From: Chlorops oryzae
Lineage: Eukaryota > Arthropoda > Insecta > Diptera > Chloropidae
Direction of reading: 5' to 3'
DNA length: 64,000 nucleotides
NCBI GenBank assembly: GCA_020466095.1
Contig: CM035807.1
Span: 109,390,906 to 109,454,905 of the forward strand
Both the position numbers and the translations under genes were made by a program. Below are positions 1 through 10,258 of the stretch, piece after piece (positions within the stretch are counted from its first letter, which is position 1; each line of letters begins with the position of its first letter). Under the pieces are notes generated by a model. It saw nothing but the letters and a program-made list of their open reading frames with translations, did no database searches and had not been told where the DNA came from.

Positions 1-261
1 TTAGTCTGAATATTAATTCTTGATGCAAAAATTTTTTGAATAACATTTTCTCAAAAATTTAAAGTTCTTGAGAACCTTTTTTGAGTGTAGGATCTCGTTA
101 AAATCTTGTGCGTCAGAAAACATAGTGGGCGGAGCCATCCAGTCTATGTTTTGTGGAATATTGTTTGGAAATTATTGATATTTCCGATGTATGGGAATGT
201 GTGGATTAAATACCATTGAAATTTTTCTGACATCGACCGACATTATTGATCGGTAAAAAAG

Positions 262-268
262 TATAAAA
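262..268 (+). promoter_or_regulatory. TATA box of the carbonic anhydrase gene
   Basis: A TATAAAA motif lies 71 bases before the start codon of the carbonic anhydrase. A start of transcription about 25-30 bases downstream would fall near the TCAATAG at 288-294, which leaves a short leader of about 40 bases. The position fits a focused, TATA-driven promoter, which is common for tissue-restricted secreted enzymes. This is inferred from motif and spacing only. Confidence 0.65.
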
Positions 269-332
269 GCTGTGAAGAATGAAAGCCTCAATAGTAGTTC
301 AACTTCAACTTCATCTTTCAACTTCAGTCACA

Positions 333-1383
333 ATGAGAGTCGCGGTTTTTCTCCTTTGCATTTTGCCATTGGTTGCAGGTGAGTAGTTAAGAAAAAGAAA
401 GACATTGAAAACACATTAATTTAATTTGTATTCGTGAAGCTATCAGCTATGAGGACACCGATTCCTGGGCGAAGGAGTATCCAACCTGCGGTGGCTCTAG
501 GCAATCCCCAATTTCAATTAATACCCAACAGGTTAATTTATATCAAAATACCAATCCTAAAATGCTTCCTAAAAGACATGTTATTTCTTCCACGTTTTCC
601 AGGCAGTGAAAGCCGATATGCCAGCATTGAAATTCAAAAATTATGATGAGGCTTTCATCACTCCACTGACTCTCTCAAATAATGGACATAGTATTGAGTT
701 CGCAGTGCCCGAAACTGTTTCGGGCGCGAAACCATCCATTAGCGGTGGTCTTCTCAATGGGGAATACACTGCCGAAGCAGTTCACTTCCATTGGGGCTCT
801 TTGTTTCAACATGGATCTGAACACGAACTAAATGGCCACCGTTATCCTTTAGAAATGCATATTGTACACAAAAACTCCAAATACGCCACCGTGGAGGAAG
901 CACTTGAATACGAAGATGGTCTGGCAGTCGTCGGCGTACTATATCAATTCAGACTTGCTTCCAGTGTAAAGGTTCCCGGTTTAGAATCCGTTGTGAATAC
1001 CTTGGGAAAAATCCAAGACTACACTTCGGCAGCACTAAGCGGTGGTGGTCTCACTTTGGGATCTCTATTGGGTAATATTAACGGTAAACCCTATATAACC
1101 GGTGAAGAGTTCTTAACATATCAAGGATCCCTCACAACGCCACCATGCTCAGAAGCTGTAACATGGCATCTTTTCGAACAGATTCTACCAGTGTCACCAT
1201 TCCAAGTAAGCCTAAGTCTATTCAAGAATTTTTGACTGAAAGTTATAAATTTCTTCTCTGTCTGTACTTTTAAAGTTGTTTGCATTCGGGAAAATTAAAG
1301 ATTCGCATGGACAAACTCTGGTCAACAACTATCGTAAACTCCAACCTATCGGAGATCGTCAAGTCTACCAAAGGACTGTTTAA
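333..1383 (+). CDS. Secreted alpha-carbonic anhydrase
   Basis: Four coding exons with GT-AG introns: 333-378, 440-531, 603-1205 and 1276-1383, giving about 282 residues, the usual length for the family. It catalyses reversible hydration of CO2. The N-terminus (MRVAVFLLCILPLVA) is a signal peptide, so the enzyme is secreted or lumenal. The three zinc-binding histidines are present: His107 and His109 in HFHWG, and His132 in EMHIVH. Also seen are the proton-shuttle histidine (His75 in NNGHS, equivalent to His64 of human CA II), the gate-keeper Thr in SLTTPPCSE (about 222-230), and a Cys pair (Cys32 and Cys228) that forms the disulfide typical of secreted members. It therefore looks catalytically intact. 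The acceptor at 438-439 was chosen over the one at 445-446 because only it keeps the YEDTDSW frame. Which fly paralogue it corresponds to cannot be told from here. Confidence 0.93.
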
Positions 1384-1477
1384 GCGAGCAAAAGAAAATG
1401 AAAAATTTCAAAAACAATTGTTGAAAAGTTTAAATCTGAGGCTAACTGGCTCGTTATGCGTCCCTAAAAGAGGCTGT

Positions 1478-1483
1478 AATAAA
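1478..1483 (+). terminator. Poly(A) signal, carbonic anhydrase
   Basis: AATAAA about 95 bases after the stop codon, with a second AATAAA at 1534-1539. Either could direct 3' end formation. Confidence 0.55.
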
Positions 1484-1539
1484 CTTTTAAAAACTGCTAT
1501 AAAGTCCTGTGATTATATTTCAACGAATTTGTTAATAAA

Positions 1540-2162
1540 GATGAAGATTTTGCGTACGATTGTGCATTCAATATACACTGGATACTCTTAGTTTATTCTC
1601 AGGGCTAGAAAAAATATTTATTTTGACCCCTAAAAGTATGCACGTAAAAGCTTAGGAAAAAATATATGAATTTATAGGCACTTAACTTTGACTGTCCAAT
1701 TGATTGAAGTTCTTATGAATGTATCGGTAAAAGCTGCTTGGACCCCAGCAGATAATTGGATCATCCAAAGAGTAATCTTAGATCGCTCATTTGCGAGTAA
1801 TGGATTACTAGAGAATGCTCATATTTCATATATTTTTTAACATAGGATGTCCCGGCGGAGGAGTAAAACTTTTGACCTCGGAAGGAAGATCAAGTGGTGT
1901 ATTCTTTTCTAATTCAAGAAAGAGCATAAGCGGAGTAATATATTGCTCGCTTCTTAGTCCAAATGGATGAATAAGTCATTACTCTTCTTTTGCTCGGTTA
2001 AGGTATTAATCCATAATTATCCGCTGGGGTACTACTTAATTTACATATTTTAATGGAAGACCCATTTGCAATTTGTAAAATGAAAATACATATTGAAAGT
2101 AAAGGGAAAGGGGGAAAAAATGGTGAAACGGAAAAAGAAGGAGAGACGGTGAATCCTGCATA
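1540..2162. other. Intergenic stretch without recognised features
   Basis: AT-rich spacer between the carbonic anhydrase and the copia fragment. No gene, RNA or clear repeat was recognised on either strand. Confidence 0.5.
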
Positions 2163-2567
2163 TCACTTTGCTTTGAACACGGTATCAACATTCAACCTGA
2201 TCTCTGCTTTCTTATCCGAAAAGTTCACCGTAGCACAATTTTTCACTATTTTCTCAACTGACATAAAATTACCTTTTAACTGCGGTACGTAGAGGGTATT
2301 CTTTAAATTGATTTCCTCCATTCCAGTTGAAAGCGTTATTTCACCAATTCCTTTTGCTTGTATTTGGTTATCATTCGCTAATTGAATCCATTCGTCGTGT
2401 TCTTTTGATTTCTTGAAAATTTCCTTATTACAACATATGTGTGACGTAAGTAGCTCCACTATCGAGAACCCATGTGTTTTGTGGGTGTAGTCATTTTTTG
2501 CCAAGCTGTCCTCAAGGCTTCGTGAACTATTCTTATTTATTTGTATTTTTTTTTTTTTATAGAACAC
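2163..2567 (-). mobile_element. Ty1/copia retrotransposon fragment (protease region)
   Basis: The minus-strand frame carries SHICCNKEIF followed about 45 residues later by LKNTLYVPQLKGNFMSVEKI, the layout around the aspartic protease of copia-type Gag-Pol polyproteins. The catalytic Asp-Ser-Gly-Ala stretch is visible in a neighbouring frame just upstream (about 2445-2470), so a short indel, apparently 4 bases, has disrupted the reading frame. No LTR, integrase or reverse transcriptase was found nearby. This is a dead, truncated copy lying just downstream of the helicase gene. Confidence 0.75.
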
Positions 2568-2791
2568 TTAAAATTTTTAACATAAATACTATGTGGTTAC
2601 TATTAAATTTCATGAAAAGTCGGTATCACTCTCACCATCAGTTGAAAAGTCGTTTTGACCAGGCTCGTAATCATATGGATCATCTAGCGACAGAAGAACT
2701 TGAATGGCACTGCATTAAAAATAACGGAATTTCGAATGAATTATTAAATTAAATCCGTAATAAAATTATGAAGTATTATTCTACACAACAC

Positions 2792-5700
2792 TCACTTAAC
2801 AATTTGTTCATCTGCGCTGTTTGGTTGAATGGGTGATGGATCCAACGCTTTCTTCTGCAAGAGCCATTGAAGTCGTTGACGCAGCTTCAAAATAACATCA
2901 CAAGTCTCCTTATCACAAACGAAACTGAAAAATTGTTTGTCGTACAGATAAAATTTTGAATGTGAGTGGGGGGGAAATAATTGTTCATTACTTATATGAT
3001 TGTCCCACAGAAATATAAGATTTATTTTGTGGTGCTGGAGCAAAACCTGCATGAACGTGATCACCAAAAATGATGAAAGCCATTGGAAAAACCATCGTTG
3101 CGTCTAGTATGTAAATCGCGCTCGACTTCTGTTTCAGGAAGTAAACGAAATAGCTGGAAAGAAGAGGTCAAATGACATTAATCAATTGAAGCTGAATTGA
3201 GCTTAAACGTAACTCACTTGGAATCGAATGAAGGCTCGCCCGCATTAACAGATGATGGATGAAATTTGATTGATCGTTCTTCAGGAGTTGACATTTTATG
3301 AATGGCAAAAACACGGTTTTTTACTTGACGGGTTTTACTGAAAAAGACACAAATGAGGATTTTTAAATAAAGGTTTCTCTGTACTTACTGCATCTGAGCC
3401 ATATTTGGATATAATCCAGCTGCGATGATTGCTCGTAACAAGGTTATTTTCTTTGAATTAACATTGGAATCTACAGCGACACAAGATGAATTCTCCAAGA
3501 ACCTAAATAAAAAAAAAAATAAAATTATCTTTGAAGTTGGCTTGAGAATTTTTTAGCAATTACTTTGCAGTACATAGTAGGTCAGCGAATTGTTGTTTCA
3601 TATTTTCTAATTGTTGAACGATGGAAATGCTTAGAAAATTTTCGTTGCAGAAACGTCGATTTGCACCGTTGTCACAAGCGGACCGATATTCCGAAATGAC
3701 GTTGTCAATGAGTAGATGATCACTTCTTATACCATTGGCCAATTCACGTTTGATTCGATCAACGTCTTTTTCTTTCCCCAGTGGCGTATAGAATGGGCTC
3801 TTGAATGAAAGACCAGCAGCTACAGAAGTTATGGGATCCAAACAACGAAAAAGAGCTGCCATTAAAATCATTTTTCCCATTTGTGGATCAACTGGCAAGC
3901 GAGCAAGATGCACTCCCAATGGTGTTAGAAAGTCCTGATCATCCAGTGCTTCAATACTGAAGGTAAAATTTTCGTTTTAAATTCTTTCAAAGTGAAAACG
4001 CCTATAATTCGACTTACCGTTTTAAAAGTTTAACACCATTTTCTATGGAAACCGGATTGGGTGCATCAATTAAGGTCGGGAAGAATTCAGAAACATCCCT
4101 CATGTGTAGTAATTTCAAGCTAAGTATAATGGACTCTAATTTTGAACACAAAATTTCTGGAACCGGTTCATCTTTCATCGTTTCTTCGCGTGCCCTTTAT
4201 AAAATTACAAAAAAAAAAAAATGCATTTAAAAACTGTTATACTTTGTTAAAATACATTTTGGGGCTAATTCAATTTATGAATACATTATGTATGTTTCAT
4301 CATTTCCTTCAATGAATGGAAAATTTTTTATAATTTAAAAATAATACTGTTATACTGAAGTATTTTATACTATAATTTTCCATTTCAATTGACAATCTGC
4401 TCGAATTAGTAGTAGTAGTAGTAGTAGTAGTGTTGGTTTATTTACCCAGCAAACATTTCAGGAGTGTTCAGAGTGCGGAAGGAGTCCTATATGACTCTTA
4501 AATGAGACTAAATAGGAGTCAGATAAGAGTGCGGAAGGAGTCCTCTATGACTCTTAAATGAGACTAAATAGGAGTCAGATAAGAGTGCGGAAGGAGTCCT
4601 ATATGGCTCTTAAATGAGACTAAATAGGAGTCAGATAAGAGTGCGGAAGGAGTCTATATGCTCTTATATGAGACTAAATAGGAGTCAGATATGAGTGCGA
4701 GGATCTTATGACTCTTATATGAGACTAAATAGGAGTCAGATATGAGTGCGGAAGGAGTCCTTTATGACTCTTATATGAGACTAAATAGGAGTCAGATAAG
4801 AGTGCGGAAGGAGTCCTATATGACTCTTATATGGACTCATTCGATATATGAAATCCGGCTCTTATAAGACGACCTTCGCAAGAAGGGAAAGACATTCATT
4901 TCAGACTCTTATATGAGCTCATTATGAGGGCTCCGACTCCAAATTAGGAGTCATATATGACTCCGTTAGGACTCAGAATGTTTGCTGGGTAGCAATATTT
5001 TGCTATTAACATTGTCTATCAATTTATAAATATTATCTATCACATCATTCATAGTTCTCCTTGACAAACTTGACAACTTTTGTTTTAAATCTAACTACAT
5101 TCCGTTCATTTTTCACATCGTTTGGCAAACTATTAAATAAATTTAAACCTCTGCACATTAAACTGTTTTGCGCTGCACTTGACACTCTAAAATTATCATT
5201 ATTTCTTAAATTGTAGGGTTGAACACTCGCTACATACCTTATCTGGGAACTTAGGTAATTCGGCAGCAAATTGAATTTAATCTTAAAAATAAATAACAAT
5301 ACATTCATCATTATCCTTTGCCTTACTGACATCCACCTTAGGCATTCAAACATAAACCCAACTGACACAAAATTACCACATCTAAGTACCGCTCAATAGT
5401 GCTAACTCACCTAGTATAAAGATTATAACATATTCCTGGTTGGACACGTCCTGCTCGTCCTTTGCGTTGCTGTGCGTTTGCTTTGGTTACCCAGACCTCC
5501 TCCAGGGTTTGAATGTTTAGCGATATATCGTAGCTGCTAATTTTGGTGCGTCCGGTATTGATGACGTAAACGATATCGTCGATCGTGACTGAGGTTTCAG
5601 CAATAATAGTCGAAAGTATGACTTTACGTTTACCTTCCGGTGGAGGTAAGAAGACACTTTGTTGATTTACTGTGGGCATCATAGAATGAAGTGGGTATAT

Positions 5701-7117
5701 TTCCAATTGAGATTGAAATCGTCTGCCAACTGCAGACGAAGGGTTCTGCAGGGCATTATGTAGCTTGGATATTCTCTCATAGCCTGGCAAGAAGACTAGA
5801 ATGGCTCCGGGGCCCTTTTTCTCACAGATATAGAAAATTAGATATTCCAAAAACTGCAAATTTTTGCAACCTTCAGAATCCGGCAAACTTAAGGTCTCTA
5901 TTACGGAAGCATCATATTTGGTACGAATTTTCCGAAGATATGGTTGTATAACACTTGAAAACTCTCGATTTTCTGCTTTATCATGTTGTTTTCTCCCTCT
6001 CTTACGCTTATTTTGAAAAGTCCTTGTTTCTTTCTCGAAATTCGTATAGCCCGTTTCCTGTAAGATATCTTCCAAGTAGAAAACGTCAACAGGGAAAAGA
6101 GTGCCCGCAATATTGACCGTTACACAATCATCAAAATATTCTCGGAAAACTTTTTCTGATACTGTTGCGCTCATCAAGATGACTTTCAATTCTGGACGCA
6201 ATGGCAGTACCTATTGAATTGAGTATTAAAAGAAAATAACATTACGATAATTCAATAGGGCCAACCTTCTTCAGCAATGCCATAAGCAAATCGGTTTCTA
6301 CGCTCCTCTCATGAATTTCATCCAGTACAACGACCGTCAACTCGCCCAGCAACGGATCACCTTGCATTTTTTGCAGCAGTATACCAGTCGTGCAAAACAA
6401 AATCGAGCCATTTTCACGTGGCATTCTTTTTTCTAATCGTATCTGATATCCAACAGAGATCCCTAATCGTTCACACCGTTCAAATGCCACTCGTTCAGCA
6501 ACCGAGATTGCTGAAATTCGTCTTGGTTGCGTGCACACGATTCGACATTGTGAACCTTTTCCGGATGATATGAAATGGTCTAACAGCAGCTGCGGCACTT
6601 GCGTTGTTTTCCCGCATCCAGTGGACCCGATCACTAAGACAATCTGATTTCCCAAGACTTTTTCGATTATTTCCTCAGCTTGTTGAACTGTTGGCAGCTT
6701 TTGTCGTTGTCTCAGACGCTCTTCGAACTGACGACCCTGAGCTTTCAACAAATACTCCTCCTTCAATTCACGACTAAGCCGTACATTCTCAAAATATGAA
6801 TTTTGCAATTTTGATTTTGCCTCATTCATGAATTCTTTGAAATCAACGCTAAGTAAGTGATGGAATTTTCTTTCGAACTCATTTGTAACACGCTCGGTTT
6901 CATCTTGCGCTGTAGATTTGTCCAGATATTGATGAACTTTTCGAAGTATTTCTTTTGGAACACTTACATTTGGACCTAGATTTATTTGCGGTTTCGAGTC
7001 CTTTTGCTCTTTTTTACGATTTCTCGCTAAATCGCGATAGTAGAGCCCAATTTCTTTTCCCCGGAGCCCAGGTGGCCGCTTGTTGGCTGGCTTTTGAAAT
7101 TTATCACCTTGTTCCAT
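2792..7117 (-). CDS. CG9323: DEAH-box helicase, DHX36/RHAU-like (CG9323 orthologue)
   Basis: Eight coding exons on the minus strand: 7117-6266, 6210-5411, 4194-4018, 3956-3564, 3502-3389, 3337-3218, 3153-2992 and 2924-2792. They total 2751 bases and about 916 residues with no frame break. The family unwinds RNA and DNA G-quadruplexes. The N-terminal RHAU-specific motif PPGLRGKEIGLYY (15-27), which caps the G-tetrad in DHX36, is present. Helicase motifs seen: I GSTGCGKTT (164-172), Ia QPRRISAIS (197-205), II DEIH (266-269), III SAT (298-300), IV FLPGYERI (about 425), V AETSVTIDD (488-496) and VI QRKGRAGR (532-539). The ratchet (HA2) region and the OB-fold region follow in the small exons; the last (FVCDKETCDVILKLRQRL) matches the family's C-terminal helix. 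DEIH rather than DEAH is normal in this group. The 1.2 kb intron after motif VI holds a LINE tail and a MITE. The symbol rests on family match and synteny. Confidence 0.93.
4407..4430 (+). repeat. (TAG)8 microsatellite, possible LINE tail
   Basis: Eight TAG units in a helicase intron. Read on the minus strand this is (CTA)8, following an AATAAA-like sequence. It fits the 3' tail of the minus-strand LINE whose coding end lies at 5045-5368. Confidence 0.7.
4443..4991. mobile_element. MITE with TACCCAGCAAAC terminal inverted repeats
   Basis: The ends are inverted repeats: TACCCAGCAAACATT on the left and AATGTTTGCTGGGTA on the right (15 bp, perfect). The interior is almost entirely a 56-bp tandem repeat plus a degenerate half at 4855-4975. 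There is no coding capacity and no obvious target-site duplication. It sits between the coding end and the (CTA) tail of a LINE remnant, so it appears to have inserted into that LINE. The superfamily is not assigned. Confidence 0.75.
4471..4855 (+). repeat. 56-bp tandem repeat, about 7 copies
   Basis: Units start with GAGTGCGGAAGGAGTC at 4471, 4527, 4583, 4639, 4693, 4744 and 4800. The first four are exactly 56 bp apart and the fifth and sixth have lost 2-5 bases. Each unit contains GACTC/GAGTC motifs in both orientations, so the array can fold on itself. Confidence 0.9.
5045..5368 (-). mobile_element. Non-LTR retrotransposon (LINE), C-terminal ORF2 remnant
   Basis: A 107-residue frame ends in QNSLMCRGLNLFNSLPNDVK and FKTKVVKFVKENYE. 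This is the short conserved tail that follows the reverse transcriptase in several insect LINE clades (start-of-tail motif YNLRNNDNFRV). The element is severely 5'-truncated, as is usual for target-primed insertions, and lies in the same orientation as the host helicase gene. Confidence 0.75.
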
Positions 7118-8141
7118 TTGATTTTGATAAATAGTTATTCTATTCCTTTAAATGCGTTCAAATATACAATTTATCAAAAATATTCCTCGACGTTTATTGC
7201 ATTGTGATAGTGTGAAAGCCGCTAGCAAGCAGATGTTTGTCAACAACAACTTAGTGCCCGGTCAGACGAAGAAAGCATGCTTCGATAAAATCTCGTTTGT
7301 TTTACTCTGCGTCTCGCCGTCAGTTTTTCATCGCATACCATCTGTCAAATTTATTTTTTCGATATTAACAATATTGCAAGGGTGGGTTTGTTTATGTTAT
7401 GGCATCGTCATTTATGAAATCACAAATTATTAAGTTCATCTACCTATTGGGTCATAAATATATGAAATGACCAAATGCCAGGTTTTATATAATTATGTCA
7501 TTTCAATTGAGCTGCATTATTTGATTAGCATTGGGGCTTTCCATTAATTTTGTAAAGGAGATTTTGACCATTCCCCCTCACAACGTATTTAACAAGTTGG
7601 AGTCAGTAGAAACTTGCTTTTCTGTTTCCTTTTTTCAACTATAAATTGTCAAAATTTTGTATTGAATTTCGTACGCTAACATTTTTTAACAAAATTAAAA
7701 CAAACTTGAGCTGATTTTGACATTTTAATTTTCTAACTTGTTGTTGTACTACTGACACCACTTTGTAAAATATGCCTTGGGTGAGACGAAGGGGAATTTC
7801 TTGTCTTTCATTCACGACTACTTAATAGATTATTTGGAAAGAAAAATTTTTATGTGAAAATTGGGAAAAATTAGGCGCGCTAACAGCTGATTTTGACTTA
7901 GCATTCATTTCCACACATCATGGCGTAAATTTGCACACCGCATTTGTTGTTTATAGTTTCCACAACTGTTGAAACAATTTCTCATATTAAAGTAAAACTT
8001 GAAGGCGGTGTTAAAATGTGGGAAACAATGTTTGATTGATTGATTTATATGGGAATGGGAGGGACAGAAGCAACTAGTTTTATATAGAAAGAAGAAATCA
8101 AATATTATTTATAAATATTTTATATAAATATTGTAGAGGTA
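7118..8141. other. Helicase upstream region, no gene seen
   Basis: Sequence immediately 5' of the helicase start codon. It must contain the promoter, but I see no TATA box or clear core motif. One short open frame at 7152-7433 has no recognisable family and looks like chance. Confidence 0.45.
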
Positions 8142-8149
8142 CTTATGCA

Positions 8150-8397
8150 CAGTGCCGTAGCAATTCTGTTTTGCGTGGGCGGAAAAATTATTTTTTTAAT
8201 TTGCGTGGGGAGGCAAAATTATTTTTTCAATTTTAAGGTCTATTTTAATTAAAACCACATTATATGCACGCTTTCAATGCATGTTTTTTCGATTGTCATT
8301 TATTTATTCTCCTTTTTTAATTTTTTTCATGGGCAAAAACAAAAATTAGTTGAGGGGGGAGAATCCCCCTCTTGACCCTATGGTTGCTACGGCACTG
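8150..8397. mobile_element. hAT-type MITE, 248 bp
   Basis: Terminal inverted repeats CAGTGCCGTAGCAA and TTGCTACGGCACTG, flanked by the 8-bp target duplication CTTATGCA (8142-8149) and CTCATGCA (8398-8405; one mismatch). An 8-bp duplication and a CAGTG terminus fit the hAT superfamily. There is no coding capacity. A half copy of the same family lies at 19195-19269. Confidence 0.82.
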
Positions 8398-8508
8398 CTC
8401 ATGCAGCTTCGCAAATGCCTCGCAACTTTTCCCATCGTAAATTTTCATATAAATTTTGACAGTTGTGTGACAAATTTTCATTTCCCACAACTTGCGAAGC
8501 TGCATGAG
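8398..8508. repeat. Inverted repeat with 17-bp arms
   Basis: Left arm 8398-8414 and right arm 8492-8508 (TTGCGAAGCTGCATGAG) are exact reverse complements, with a 77-base loop. The arrangement resembles a short foldback or MITE. The neighbouring hAT element inserted into its left edge. Confidence 0.7.
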
Positions 8509-8517
8509 TCCCACTTA

Positions 8518-10050
8518 TAATTATTTGTAAGTTGCAAGCTGAACGCATTTGTTGAAATATTGTTTCTGACGTCTAACCACGGACTTACTCGACTCGTTGT
8601 TTCGAATGACATTCTACGGAGAATGACATTGCTAGTAACGCTCCGATGCGAATGACGAGCAAGATCACTCAAACAAACGGTTTCGTTTCGGATCGGCAAG
8701 CTATTTTAGTATTTTGAGGTGTTTTCACAAAAGTTAATGGCGTTTCGTTAAAAAATATTAAGTTTTTTGGTCTCAAATTTTCCTTTAAAGACTTTGGAAC
8801 GAATATTTAATCCTGAAAATTTGCAATGTGACTAAAAACATTAGCAACAAGTGGTGCTATTTTGCAACGTAAACTAAAAAGAAGAACAACAACAAGAACA
8901 ACGAAGAAGTAGCATTAAAAAAGAAAAAAAAAAAACACGTAGTTTTTCTTTATTTGAATTCGCGATAAGAGAATTTAGCATTTTAAACGAAAAACGTGAT
9001 AAAAAGCTCAACAAGGAAGGAATTCAGGCGTTAGAAGGAATTCCGTCGAAAGAAAAACCAGTTCGGCTGTACGTTGGCTTATTTTTCAGTCACATCATAC
9101 ATACATATAAAGCAATATATGACGTAAACCAGGTAAGCAAACGCTGATTATCATCAACGCGTTTAAATAATAAGAATTCAGCGAAAGCATTTTCGGTTTC
9201 TTGATGTCTTTCGTTTCTTTATTTCGTTTCGTTTCAACGGGCGTAGTCCATACACATTGTTCGTCTTTTGTAATGTAATGTAAACAAAGCTCTTCAATTT
9301 CAAAAGGCCATGATGTCGCCAATTGATCTAGGTTGCGATCGGCTCGAAACACTAACGAAAAAGGCTGCAACGATTTAACCATCGCAATATACCATATTCG
9401 AAATCACATTTCGCAAAAACCTGTTAAATGGCCGTTACTTGTTTAATTATAGAAATGACTGCAAATGATTCATTTTACTCTATTCGCCATTCGCTGATCG
9501 TCTACATTATACATGGACATATATGTTTTGACACAATTTCAAAATTTTGTTGATAAGTTTTATTGCGTAATTTAAGAACGTACGTCGGTGCAATTCACGA
9601 GGCCTTTACGCAAAGTTTTTATAAAAATTTTCAAGCTTGATTCTTTGTAAAAAAAAAAAAATTCTTAAGCAACAATTTGTTCAAGGTAGTCTTAAATTAA
9701 GTATAATATATTCTAATGAGTAAGTGATCATGACAACTTACTCGGTAATCATCACCGTAGTCTATAAAAAAACCCTTTAAAATTATTTAATAAGGAAAGC
9801 AATACATATGTAACTGACCTCCATCGAGCAGACTAAACATTTCTACTTAGAACATAGTTGTGCGTACAAAAAGACGAATGATTCGAACTTGAACCAATAA
9901 TGAGTACACTGGCACTACATATTTTTTATGGCATAATGGCATCCAAAGAATCCAATTCAATCATTCATTCATCAGTCATTTCCGATAGCGGTCGTTAGCT
10001 TACACTAAACAGAGCCGGCTAAATTTGTTTATACATAGTTAATTCCCCCC
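8518..10050. other. Spacer between helicase and dia, no gene seen
   Basis: AT-rich intergenic sequence with simple A-rich runs near 8920. No conserved protein, RNA gene or terminal repeats were recognised. Confidence 0.45.
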
Positions 10051-10058
10051 GCATTCCG

Positions 10059-10091
10059 TCAGTGTGACTGCGCATGCCGATGCACGAAGAC
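10059..10091 (+). promoter_or_regulatory. dia: Candidate dia start site and 5' UTR exon
   Basis: TCAGTGTGACTG at 10059-10070 combines an initiator-like TCAGTG with the complement of the fly Motif 1 core (GTCACACT). A GTAAGC donor at 10092 and the acceptor just before the start codon (AG at 10256-10257) would make a short non-coding first exon. The assignment rests on motifs only. Confidence 0.4.
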
Positions 10092-10258
10092 GTAAGCAAA
10101 AAATAAATTTGACAGCGGAAAAGAAGTTTTTCAAATCAATTAAGAAAAATGGTTAAAAAATTCACATTAAATTCTAGGAAATCCAAGTAAATTATTACCA
10201 ATTGCTGGTTATTCAAATCATTTTCTTGAGCTCACTAATCGCTAATTTTCTTTTCAGA

